Source: Delphinapterus leucas
Lineage: Eukaryota; Chordata; Mammalia; Artiodactyla; Monodontidae
Reading direction: 5' to 3'
DNA: 64,000 bases
Assembly (NCBI RefSeq): GCF_002288925.2
Contig: NW_022098037.1
Coordinates: 5,706,287 to 5,770,286 of the forward strand
The position numbers and the translations under genes were made by a program. A model generated the notes under the pieces. It made no database searches and was not told the origin of the DNA. It was given only the letters and a program-made list of their open reading frames with translations. The first letter of the stretch is position 1. Every line of letters begins with the position of its first letter. Shown one piece after another: positions 30,103 through 41,382 of this stretch.

Positions 30103-31314
30103 CCCTCCTGCGCCTGGGCGGGTGAGTACTTCCCTGTTTGCCTTCTCTTTCCTCGCGAACTCTTACTTGCCTTCTCGGGGCTGCCGCGCCTCAGCTTGCG
30201 CTCGAAGAGCCCCCAACGCTCCGCGGAGGGGAAGCGGTGGTTCGGTTGGGGCCCCGAGCTGCGGGATCCAAGACGCTGTGCGATTGGCCCGCTGCGGGAG
30301 TCTTGTGCTCTGATTGGTCCCCGGGGCCGTCAAGGTGAAGTTATGCCTGCCTTCCCATGCCCACCCGGGTGCTGTGCGAGGGGCCACAGGTGTGCTGGGG
30401 CGGGGGACGGCAGGTGTGGGTGTGCTAGGTTAGGGGAGAGGTAGCGACCCGCTGCAGCTCTGCTTTAGACTCCAAGGAGGGATGAGAGCCTGAAGCTAGT
30501 TTAGGCTCTCCAGGGGCACCTTCATTTCCAAGCACCTAGCACATATAGGGTCACTTGATTCCTTAGTGCCTCCCTCAGCAAGAAGTGATGAAGTCACTGA
30601 CGTTGGAAGGAGAATGACACATAGTCATTTTGCACTCTGGCAGAGTTTACAGTTTCTTCCCTATTTGTTCCCTCCAGTCGTTGCAAGGCCCATGTCGCCG
30701 AATAACTGGAGGCTCTGTTCTATGCTTTCCCCACCCACACGTCTCGGTTTGAAAGGCTGCGTTACGGGGAGGTTTGTAGATTGCCTTGTAAGTCGGAGGA
30801 AAGTTTTGGAGGGAGTGCTTGACCATGCAGTCACTCCTGGTTCCTAACTTTTCGAACCACGGGATTGAGTCTAATGGATTTAGAGTGCTTTGTGGTACGT
30901 CTGGTGAAGTTGAGTCGTTATTAAGTGAAGAGATTTTTTTTTTTTTTGCAGGCCCTGTCTAGGTCAGAGTTTGGGTTTTGCTTCGTTTGTGTGGAGAGTG
31001 CTCATACCTACTCTCTCAGAAGATAAGCAGTTTGTGAACTGCTGTCTGATTACCTCACTTGGGACTTAAATAATTAGGAATTGGAATTCTCACCACCTCA
31101 GATTCCCTTTGGGAGGAGATTGGAATAGATTTGAATGAAAAAGTGGAAACTGGTGGTAGTCGTCTGGTGTAGAATCCCGATACATGTTGCCTGTCTGACT
31201 CATCTCTTTAAAAAACTCATTAAAAACCCACAGATTTTGAATAGTGGGTGTCTCTGCTATTTTTATATTAATGAATTATAAGTAATATTTCTTTTAATGT
31301 AGCAGAGTTTCTAA

Positions 31315-31510
31315 ACATGGGGGCTCTGAAATCACACTTTACTATGTGTGTGACCTTAGGCAAGTTACTTAATCTTTCTAAGCCTAAGTTTCATACTGTG
31401 CAAACGAAGGTTAATAATAAATAGTTCCTACCTTATTGATGTGAAGGTCATTGTGAAGATCAAGTGAAATAATCCATAGTACAGTGCCTGGCACATAGCT
31501 TGTATTATTT
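31315..31510 (+). repeat. MIR SINE
   Basis: 'gtgtgaccttaggcaagtta', then 'cttaatctttctaagcctaa' and the tail 'cagtgcctggcacatagctt'. Confidence 0.75.
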
Positions 31511-31654
31511 CTATGCTGTTTAATTTGGATTAAAAGTTTCAAGCTATCCCCAAAGGGCAGGCAGAGAGGAGCAGAAGGTGAAGGCAGTGCCAGAGGTCAT
31601 GGTAGCTGTCATTCGTTGATTAAGTTAGTCCATGTAAAGCACTTAAAATTATTT

Positions 31655-31875
31655 CTGGCACATACTAAACACTCACTACTGCTTATCACGCATTATTACC
31701 TAGAATGTGTCAGGTACTGTTATAGGTGCTTTACTTATATTATTGTTAAACCTCTTAATAATCCTGCAGTCTCCTTGGTGTTTTCTCCATGTCATAGATT
31801 AAACTGAAGCTCAGAGAAAGGAATTAAGCTACTAAGGTCCACCCAGAATTCAGTCTAGACTGTCTCCAGTGTCCA
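31655..31875 (-). repeat. MIR SINE, antisense
   Basis: 'tgtcaggtactgttataggt', then 'gattaaactgaagctcagag'. Diverged. Confidence 0.6.
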
Positions 31876-33020
31876 GCCTCTTTTTTTTTTTTTAAATCAC
31901 ACTACTCTTGCATTTATATTCCCAGCTATAAGCAACTTCTCTGCAGAGTTGTTTGTATGGCCCAGGTTCATTTCTGCTGTGGGTATCAGTTTATTTTGAA
32001 TACTTCATTAAAAAATAGTGAGAAGTAACTTGAGATGGTAAATCAAAGTGTGTGATAAGGGAATAATGTCAACAGTATACCTGCTAATATACTAAAAAAC
32101 TAAATGAGTCCAGTGATGTTTGGATGATTGGTCAGTTCAGAAGTAATGTTTCCTAATTTATATTTTCCCATTTAGTTTTTGCTCATTTACTGTACTTTTT
32201 ACTTAGCAGCACTTTATTTTTCTTTCCTGTCAATCTCAATTTAAGTTTGGAGATAAGAATGAAAGTTCAGTTATTTCAATAAGTTTTTTCAATCTGGCTG
32301 TTGATGAGGAAAGTAAGATTAATGTGTATTGTTATGTTTTGCTTTCTTACAGTAACATGGCTGTGTATGTATGTCTATGTATGTGTGTTTTACTTTCTTC
32401 CTATTATTTGTTGCTTCCTATACTTTGATATCAGATATACCTTTACATCCTTAATGAACCATACAGTGTACATAGAATTTGAGAGACTAGGAAACTTGAG
32501 TCTGTCAGTCTCTTGTCTCATTTTGAATTTCCCTATTTTAATTGAAATGTAACTGCCATAGAGAAATGCCTAAGAAGTAATGTTTATAAGATGCAGGCAA
32601 TAATTATAATTGTATCTCTTTAGTGTTTCTCCTTCTAAAAACTCATAAAGTTTTATCATGTTATTATGTTGTTACAGAGTAGGTAGTTTTAACAGAATGT
32701 TGCCATGTATTTCATAAGTGAATTACTAATGTACAAAGACCTAGAATGTATGAAATGTAGCAGACATTAAATGCAGTTTTGTTTTTGCTGCTGAAAGTGT
32801 CATGGGGATTTACAGTATTAAAACCATCAGTCATATGTTAGATATTGCTGAAGTGCTGATAGAGACTTCTGCCTACTCTCACAAAACAAACTTTTTTGTA
32901 AGAAAGTATAAGCTATGGTGAAGAACTCACTTTATATGGAATTTTAAACATTATGACTTTTGTTTTCCCTTGATGGATGACTTGTTAATATTTTTGATCC
33001 CCAAAATAAAATTGGCTCTT

Positions 33021-33230
33021 GGGGCTTCCCTGGTGGCGCAGTGGTTGAGAGTCCGCCTGCCGATGCAAGGGACGCGGGTTCGTGCCCCGGTCCGGGAAGA
33101 TCCCACATGCAGCGGAGCGGCTGGGCCCGTAAGCCATGGCCGCTGAGCCTGCGCGTCCGGAACCTGTGCTCCGCAACAGGAGAGGCCAAAACAGGGAGAG
33201 CCCCGCGTACCCCAAAAAAAAAAAAAAAAA
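33021..33230 (+). mobile_element. CHR-type SINE (short, young form)
   Basis: 'gggcttccctggtggcgcag' to poly-A. Box B 'gggttcgtgcccc'. Flanked by 'aaaattggctcttg' and 'aaaattggctgttg'. Sense orientation relative to GAS2L3. Confidence 0.92.
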
Positions 33231-33278
33231 AATTGGCTGTTGAAAAAAATTATTTAACTTTGTTCAAGAGTTTTTCTT

Positions 33279-33281
<3 letters not shown>

Positions 33282-33315
<34 letters not shown>
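33282..33315 (+). repeat. (CA)n microsatellite
   Basis: About 17 uninterrupted CA units. Confidence 0.95.
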
Positions 33316-33319
<4 letters not shown>

Positions 33320-33984
33320 AGAAAACACTGTGATCCCAGTAACATACTTAAATACTGTACTGCAGATTGCTTTTGGTTGCATGACATATAATAGACATCT
33401 TTTCATATCAGTACATACAGCTCTTATTCTTTTTTTAATGTTGTTTTTACATTTCTTTGTTACCGTATACGTATGTTTTCCAGAGTCTTTTAGTCTATCA
33501 TATATAAAGGCAAATGGATTTTAAGTTTTAAAAAAATTTTTGTATCCCACAAAATTTTATGACAAACTAATAATTCTGTGTAATACAAAATTAAATTATT
33601 CAGGTTGGATCTCTGCCAAACATTGCAAAAGGAAATTTTCAAATAAAAGAGTAAAGACTCCCAACAAATGAAGGGGCTTTATATTTTGCAGATAACATGT
33701 GATGTTTTATTACGTAGTAAGAATCTTATTTCTTCCTCTTAAAAATCTTCATCTGCTTTGGAAGCTACCTTTACCTTAAAGGAATATACCACAGACTTAT
33801 TTCATTATTGTTTCATATTTCCTTTAGTAATAAATACAACACTTATTGTTTAGGAGTAATTCCAGGGCTAAATTTAGCACTGAGTTCTACATACAAGTGG
33901 AAGAGATGGAGAAGGTTACCCCCTTACGAATCTTATTTTTTTTTTAAGTATAGAGTACAGCAAAATAGAAGCCTATATTGCTAT

Positions 33985-34920
33985 ACAACCTAAACAGGGG
34001 AGGAGGTTCACAGAGGCTTTTTAGAGCAGTTGAATCTGAAGGGTAGGTAGGAGTGAGTCTGAAAGAGGGGAGGAAGGGGAGCGTTCCATGTAGATGGATC
34101 ACAGAGATGAGAGAGCAGCGTGCTCCACGGGCCAAAAGAAGTTCAACATGGCTGGAGTGTAAGGGTCAGAGGTGGCCGAGGGGATCCTGTAAGGCTTTGA
34201 TGGCTTCCTTAAGGACTTTAGGCTTTATCCTGAAGGCAGTGGAGAGCCATTAAGGGTTTTTATTTGTTTATTATTTCTGGCTGCGTTGGGTCTTCGTTGC
34301 TGTACGCAGGCTTTCTCTAGTTGCGATGAGCGGGGCTACTCTTCTTTGGGGTGCGTGGGCTTCTCATTGCGATGGTTTCTCTTGTTGTGGAGCACGGGCT
34401 CTAGGCACGCGGGCTTCAGTAGTTGTGGCTCACAGGCTCTAGAGTGCAGGCTCAGCAGTTGTGGCACACGGGCTTAGTTGCTCCGTGGCATGTGGGATCT
34501 TCCCGGCCCAGGGCTTGAACCTGTGTTCCCTGCATTGGCAGGCGGATTCTTAACCACTGCGCCACCAGGGAAGCCCCCATTAAGGGTTTTAAGCAGGGAA
34601 GTAGTAACATCCTTAGATGGGAGTTTGTGAAGGCTCACCCTGGATGCAGCACATGAACAAGTTGGAGGCATGAAAGGGTAGAGAGAGGGCGACTGGTTGG
34701 AGGCTGTTTCAGTAAACCTGGAAAAGGATGGTGGTGGCTTGAACTAAAGGAGTGGCCTTGGGTATTGAAGAGAAAATGTAAAGGTAGAAACAACGAGATA
34801 TGGCCACTGATTGTTCTGGCTGAGGTAGGGTTGGAGCCTGGGGCGGAGCTGTGAGAGAGGAAGGAGTCCGCATGACCTGGAACTTGGTGAGTGTGGGTGC
34901 TGTTCCCTGAGACAGTAAAC
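33985..34920 (-). repeat. L2 LINE, antisense, interrupted by a SINE
   Basis: 'gaggaaggggagcgttccat', then 'ggctggagtgtaagggtcag' and 'ggctttatcctgaaggcagt'. After the SINE it resumes 'aagcagggaagtagtaacat' and 'ggatggtggtggcttgaact'. Clear antisense L2 order. Confidence 0.7.
34261..34576 (-). mobile_element. CHR-type SINE (long form), inside L2
   Basis: Flanked by perfect CCATTAAGGGTTTT at 34247-34260 and 34577-34590. Head 'ccaccagggaagccc' at the right, AT-rich tail at the left. Confidence 0.93.
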
Positions 34921-35216
34921 ACTAGGAGCCTTTGTAAATATTTAAATGAATGAGTGAATGAATGATCTCAGATGTACAAAGGCAGGGCCATTGTTGATGA
35001 CGATAGCACACACACAGCAATCACAATGGCTTTTACCTGTAAATTTTGCATCTTTTTTTTTTTTTTTAAGTGTACTATATACAGCTGGTGCCCTTTACTC
35101 GTTGCTTCAATGCATTGGCCTTGCTACGTCTTCTAACCATGTTTGGATACGTATCGCTTTCTCTAGGTCAAATGTCTTGACCCTTTGGGAATATCTTCCT
35201 TTCTTCGCTTAAGATG

Positions 35217-35740
35217 TGTATTAGTTTCCTATTACTGCTAGAACAAATAACCACAAACTTGGTCGTTTATAACAACATAAATGTATTTTACAGTTGGGAG
35301 GTCAAAATTCTGAAATGAGCTAAAAAAAAGAAAAAGACGTTAGTAGGGCTGCATCCATTTTAAGGGTTGGGGGTAGGGGGGTAGCTCTTTTCTTCCCCTT
35401 TTCCAGCCTCTAGCAGGCACCTGCGTTTCCTGGCTGCTTCCTCTCCAAGCCAGCAGCGTAACAGCTCCAGCCTCTCTCTTTCTCTGCCTCTTGTGTCATG
35501 ACATCTCTTTCTCTCTCTCTGCTTCTCTTGGCACATCCCCTTCTCTGGCTGTGACCTTTCTGCATCCCCCTTATAAGGACTCTGGTGATTACATTGGGCT
35601 CACCAGGATAATCTCCCATCTCCTTAGGCCCTTAATTTACTCAATCGCCAAGATCCATTTTGCCCACGAAGGCAGCATATTCACAGGTTTTGGGGTTTAG
35701 TACATAGACATCTTTGGGGACCATTATGTGGTCTACCACA
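35217..35740 (-). mobile_element. MLT1-type (MaLR) solo LTR, antisense
   Basis: Begins 'tgtattagtttcctattact' and ends 'catctttggggacc ... gtctaccaca', which is the reverse of an MLT1 LTR with TG...CA ends. Internal 'cttataaggactctggtgat' fits. A non-autonomous retrotransposon LTR with no genes. Confidence 0.65.
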
Positions 35741-36489
35741 ATGGAATTTATTTAAAAGCCATAATAAAAATGTACCTGTCCAGTAGGGCAGCCCTATGAA
35801 TTCCTGAGTAGCACATTGCTCCCGGAGTCCTTGTGCACTGGCACAGCTGTTCTGTCCCGTTCATTTGGACCCTCTGCCAAATACACCAGTTTTAGTCATT
35901 TTTTTCATAGTGATTCCTCTGGTGTATCAGGCAGCTCACTTAACCTGCTGGTACCTTGACTAGTAACCACTTCACATATTTCACCTTGGACATGTTTGGT
36001 GAGAGGCAAAATTATTTATTGGGTCACATAATAAATAAAAGTGAAAAATAATACCCCAAAAAAGTCTCCTGTCAGACATGTGCCTGCTGTATGGCTATTT
36101 CCAAGCTTTGCTGTCACATTTCACCTACCTGGTTTTTCCTAGAGATGTTCACATATCTCCCACCAGAAGTGTTTCCTAAACTTTCAGCTTGAATACTTCT
36201 CTCAACACTACTTCTGACAGCAATCCAGGAACTTAAAATATACTTGGTCAAGCAATGTACAGAAACAACGAAAAAACAGCATAAAGCACTGTAAGGACAG
36301 GTAGTTGGGAGAAATGCTATGTGAATTCAAGAGCTACAGATATAGGCAGAATTAATTCAGGCCCATCAGGAAGGGCTCCTGGGAGGAGGTAAATCAGAAG
36401 AGTTGTAAACCTGGATTAGTCGAGGTAAGGACTTTGCTGACTCTTTCTCTCGTGTCTAAATGTTGGTTTTTTCCAGGACTTGTTCCTAG

Positions 36490-37780
36490 ATCTTGTCACT
36501 GCTTTCTCCATTTCTTTCTCGGATGATCTCATTCTTTCCAGTGGTTTTATCCCCCAAGGATTGCTGGCAATTTCTATCTCCTCCTGAACTTTCTTCTTAG
36601 CTCTAGATTAGTATTTCCAACTGCCAACCTGACATTTCCGCTTGAATGTCTTTGAAGCCTTCTCAAATTAGACATGACCAAAACATAGCACTTTTGCCCT
36701 GTCTCTGCTTTGTTCCCCGCTTCAGTCTGTTCAGACTCCCATCACCTTCATCGCAGTAAACGCTGCAACTATCCATTTACTCAACTGCTTAAGCCAGAAA
36801 CCCAAGAGTTGTTCCTGACGCTTCACTCTGCCCTTACCTCCCTCGCCTTCACCCTCCATCTCTAACCATTATCAAGTCTTGATTCTAACTCCAAAATAGA
36901 TGTCAAACCCATCCACTTTTCTCCGGTGGATACTTTTGTCAGCATCCCTGCCCAGGCACCATCACTGGTCACTGAACTGCTGCAGTGGATCCCCTCCTCT
37001 TCCCCTTCCAGGCTGCTCTCCATCTCACTTCCTGTGTGCTCAGTTTCCTTTGCTCTCACTGTTTCTACCCCTCTATGCTTCTCCTTCTCTCAGTGTTTCC
37101 GCTAATTCTTTTCCCCACATCTCTACCCACCTCTCCTTCTGTTTTCTTCCCCCTTTCTCTGTTAAACCCATCAGTATTTCACTCCCATGTTTCTCTCTCC
37201 CCCTCAGGGAGCTCTGTTAAACTATGAAATACATTATGTCTCTCCCTTGGTTAAAACTCTTCCATGGGTTCCCACTGCAATTAGAATAAAATCTACTTTC
37301 CTCAGTATGGCGTCACGTGGTGGGGCTACTGCCTGACTTTCCAACCCTATCCTAAGCCGCACGTGCTCCACACTTCAGCCATACTGGCTTCTTTCAGTTC
37401 TCGGAATGCGCCAAACTCTCTCCCCTTCTGTACAGAGTCTTTGCAAAAATTGTTCTCTGTGCATAGAACTCTTCCCTGTCTCTCTCCCTGGCTAATTGCC
37501 ACCATTCTTCAAGTTCATGTTTTTCCTCCAGCAAAACCATTTCTAAATCACTCAATCAAAGTCTTAAAGTAGGCCCCTGCTGTCTCTCTGTTTTTTCTTT
37601 CAAAACAATTACCATGATTTAACCTTGTGTATTCACTACATACACAAGTGAATGTAGTAGCTCCATGAGAGCATCACGTCTGTTATGTTCATCACTGCGT
37701 CTGTTGCCTGTGGTGCCCAGTTTAATAAAGGGTGTGAATAAATGATTGCTTAATAAATGAAGGAGTGGACACTGCTTGGA
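36490..37780 (+). repeat. L2 LINE, sense, long copy
   Basis: In order: 'gcttaagccagaaacccaag', 'ctgcagtggatcccctcctc', 'cttccatgggttcccactgc', 'aataaaatctactttcctca' and 'ttcaagttcatgtttttcct'. This is the classical L2 text over about 1.3 kb. Confidence 0.7.
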
Positions 37781-38104
37781 CAAACATATAGCTTGAACAG
37801 TGATAGAGCCACAGAAATGAGTGAAACCAATAGAGTGGACGGTGAGGAGACAGCCTGAATGGAGCAAAGGGCCTATGTGTGACACAATCCTTAAGCCTTA
37901 TTCTAGCAAGAGACTTCTATGTTACACATTCATATTTGAGTATGGATGTTGGTATTTTAAAGTTTTTATGTTCACTTACAACCGTATTTATTTTTATGTT
38001 AGTAAAAGAAGCTTTCCAAATTACACTTAATGATTTCTCAGTATTAGCTTTTTCTTACCTCTTTTTAATTTGATGAATTATGTTAAATGAACTATAATTA
38101 TGTC

Positions 38105-38235
38105 CTATCATAGTATCATCGTAACAACTCATTTGTTAAGTGCTAGCTATGTATCAGGTACTTTATTTGTATCACCTTATTTAATCTTTACAACAAGCAT
38201 ACAAGAGAGGTGGTGGTATCCCATTTAGCAGATGG
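38105..38235 (-). repeat. MIR SINE fragment, antisense
   Basis: 'gctagctatgtatcaggtac', then 'atcaccttatttaatcttta'. Confidence 0.55.
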
Positions 38236-39822
38236 GTCTGCTACTTTCTACTACCCCAGTGGTGCCTTTATGGTGATTTATTTTAGTATACATTAAAAAA
38301 TATGAAATATGTTTGGTATGGATACAGCATTTCTATTTTTTCTTCTAGGCACTTAGGAAATATTTAACTCAGAATTTTAAAGCTGAGAAAGTTGTTTTTT
38401 ATTCCCCTGAACAAATCAGTATATCTTCTTTAACTATTTTTCTAAATGAAACATTAAAAATGATGAAACGTTTTTTTGACACACAGAAGGGCGTACAGAC
38501 CAGTATAATAATACCTGTGTTCTCACTGCTTATCTTGAACTGAAATCTTACTGGTACAGTTGAAAGGCCTCTGTGCATTCCATCCTAATCTCATCTCCGT
38601 CCCCTCCTCAGCAGTAACCACTGCGCCAACTTGGGCATTTACCGCATCCCTGCAGCTTATGTGTCTTGGCAGTCATCTGTCGGCTGGGTGCCGAATGTAC
38701 ATGTGTTGCAGTGGCAGTTAATGTTACTATTTTTCTGAGGAAACTTACTTTATTTCTTCGCTTTTTTGCCATTCTTTTCCAAGTCGGCCCCCAATTTGTA
38801 CCAGGACTGAGGCATACCACCTTGTGCTCTCCCCACCACATTTTATAATGTGAGTGAGGAATTAAAATATACTCAGTTTCAGAGCCTACAGCTGTGGAAC
38901 AAAGGAGCAGCTCCACGGGCTGGCATTTTTTTCCCATCCTGATCTGAAGTCAAACTGGTATGAAGAGCCTTACCATAAATAATCTTGAGGACCTCATGGC
39001 TGAAAGCGTTTCTAAGTGGGCTAGGCCCAAATTCTGTTTAAGTTTTAGGTGGATAAGTGCACTCTGTGCTTCTAACATTTTCTCCAGATTTAAAAAATTA
39101 AGTATAGTATTCACTTGTGATCTGTGCATACGCTGTTTGTCTTGTTAAAGCAGGGTTAGCGGATAGTTTGGGCTTGGTCATTTGAGAGCTCTTTTTTTTT
39201 GCCCAAATCCAAGGGAAAAGACTTCCTCAAGATGGCACAGAATTAAAGTAGTCTTCTCCAAAAAGACAGACAAAAACAGAAACCAAAAAAAGCCAATAAA
39301 TTGCTAATCGAGGTGCAGATCCAGAAACGAAGAGTTGCTGATTCGGTATAATTGGTTTATGTGGGAAAAAAAAATGTAGAGACTGAGGCTTTTAGGGAAA
39401 GATAGATAAGAGGAAAGCAGGTAATAAACTGAGTAAGAAGCAAGAATTGGGATTGTGATGCAGATTGGGGACTGGGCTAACGGTAGACAAGAAGCTGCTG
39501 TTGGGATTCAATGCTTGAGACAAAAATGATTTGGAAAGAGAATAGTGAATGACTAGAAAGTATGAATAACTGGCTCTTAGGATCTGGAACACAGTAAATA
39601 CTCAGGAGTTAATGATGATTCACTGATACAATCTCATCAGTTTATAAAAGTTTTCCAATAAAAGCATATCTTTGTGTACCTGATAGTTTTTCACATATGA
39701 AGACATATTATAACTTATCTGAGTACCATTTATTAAATAACTTCTTTTTAAAGGTAATCCAAATGGTTAATTTTGTTATCTTTAAAGTAGTTCTTTCTAT
39801 TTCATAAGAATGATGTGGGGGA

Positions 39823-39844
39823 ATATATATATATATATATATAT
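39823..39844. repeat. (TA)n microsatellite
   Basis: About 11 AT units between 'gggga' and 'aaaatag'. Confidence 0.9.
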
Positions 39845-41364
39845 AAAATAGACTCTCTGCTAAAGTTCAGTGATTGAAGCTTGTGCACAAATTCTTCGTT
39901 TCTTTCATAGAACTAATTTTGTTGAATTTTCCATAAAAACTGCAACTACTAAACATTCTTGTGATAGCTTCTTTGTGACTGTGTCACTGTTCTTGATTTG
40001 CACACGCCTTATAATTCAGGCCTTCTTTTGTTTGGGGTTGGCAGTTCCAGCTGTTCAAGCTCTTGTCTGATTATGTGGGACTCCTTATTTTAATGGGAGC
40101 AGCTTCTTTGCTGTATTTTTTAAAAATGGTCTCGGAAGCTTCTTACTGTGGATCTTTGTTGGGGACAAAGGATTATTTATGCTAAAGGAAAACGTATTCC
40201 CCACTGAGTTAGCTCGTGGGAAGCATAACAAACTCATTAGTAATGCCCAATTGTACTTTGGCTTTTTGCTAGGGTAGAGAGAAGGAAAAATGACATCAAG
40301 GACATTCTGCTGTCCTTTGCCTTCTTGCAAAGACAATGTGATGTGTAACATCAGACTTTTCAGTTAGGTTTAGCTCCAGTTCAGCTTTGGTACTGGAAGA
40401 AATGTTCCTGAGAGGAAAGTGGGATGTGTAGGTGGCGCATCTGCACATCTGAGGTATGTTTGGTATAACTTAGGGGAGAAAGTAACTTTTCCTTATAAGC
40501 CATTTTCTATTTTTTCTTAGAATATTTTAATGGTGGTTTACAATAAAAAATAGACTAGTATGTAATGCTGCTATAAGCAATCTAAAATCCTAGGTTTTAT
40601 ATAGTCTGTTATTCTGTTTTCAAACTCTTCACTTTCTTTCCTCTGAAAATACATTAAAGAATTGTATTAATCCAACTTAAAGTTGTGGTTTTTTTCCTTG
40701 TATGTTTCAAGAATAGTCCTTTAGAGTTCAAATTGCTTTTTTTTTTTGGTCTTTAGCACCTCATGGAGAAAATAACTTATGGAAAATTATTAAGGAAAGG
40801 CATTGAGTATTGTTTCATAGTTAAAATTGATATCTTTCTTTATTACCTTGTCATCTGGTGGAAGAAGCTTATGGTTAAACTTGAGAATTTATACAAAGTT
40901 CGGGTGAACTTATCTCTTTGTAAAGATCAGATGAGAGATACTTGACTTTCAGTATCAGTTGTTGTGATATTTGTATTTACATTATATTTACAGTGTGTTT
41001 ACAGGGGAAAATTCTGGGGCAGTTTTAAGGTAAGCTAAGTTTTATTGTTAGTTTTATTTTACTAGTCAGATGCTTCAAGAATTACTTTGATATTAGTGCC
41101 AGAAACTATATATTAAAGTGTGTTTCAGATTTTCCTCTTTCAAATGAGGAGTACTTTTATGAAGTAAGAAACGAGGAGTATGATTGCCTTCTCCTATGGT
41201 CAAATTATTCCAAATAGAAAAGTACTAGGTTTTCAGTCAGATAGGAGAATAAATCAGATTCCTTGTAATTTGAGGGTTTGGGGGAGTAGGAAAGCTACCA
41301 TTGTCTGCATATTAATGTTTTGTTTTATTTTCATAGCAGCAATATCATTTCAGCATAGATGACC

Positions 41365-41382
41365 ATGCTGCCTGCAATTCAA
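41365..41382 (+). CDS. GAS2L3: GAS2L3 coding exon 1 (start codon)
   Basis: ATG CTG CCT GCA ATT CAA, then donor gtaagt. The start ACCATGC has A at -3. An in-frame ATG lies two codons earlier (41359), with T at -3 and an in-frame TAG directly before it. I chose 41365 because of its better context and because 694 aa equals the human length. The human start is MQPAIQ from memory; here it reads MLPAIQ. The exon's 5' border is one of several AGs: after 41336, 41339 or 41353. Confidence 0.85.

Larger units (their letters stand above)
29985..30121 (+). other. GAS2L3: GAS2L3 non-coding exon 1 (5' UTR)
   Basis: The 3' border is set by the strong donor GCGG|GTGAGT at 30121/30122. The 5' border is a guess just after the CCAAT/TTCGAA group. 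The exon has a GGC-rich run (30018-30039) and a short upstream frame at 30079. A downstream alternative first exon after 30317 cannot be excluded. Confidence 0.5.
29830..30340 (+). promoter_or_regulatory. GAS2L3: CpG-island promoter of GAS2L3
   Basis: The only CpG-dense stretch in the window. It contains an Sp1-type GGGGGCGGGGCC (29925-29936), an inverted CCAAT box (ATTGG, 29965-29969) and, a few bases on, TTCGAA (29974-29979), which fits the CHR element of cell-cycle genes. Two more ATTGG boxes at 30283 and 30313 are exactly 30 bases apart. GAS2L3 is known as a target of the DREAM/MuvB complex, which binds CHR sites. No TATA box was seen. The exact start site is inferred. Confidence 0.8.
30122..41336 (+). 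other. GAS2L3 intron 1 (5' UTR intron)
   Basis: 11.2 kb. Recognised: MIRs (31315, 31655, 38105), CHR SINEs (33021, 34261), L2 (33985-34920, 36490-37780), an MLT1-type LTR (35217-35740), a CA repeat and a TA repeat. 32100-32990 and 38260-41330 show no repeat or exon I could support. A further non-coding exon may hide here. Confidence 0.65.

Noticed and set aside
33282..33315. Regular repeats as a CRISPR-like array
   Set aside because: Simple CA microsatellite in a mammalian genome, with no spacers.
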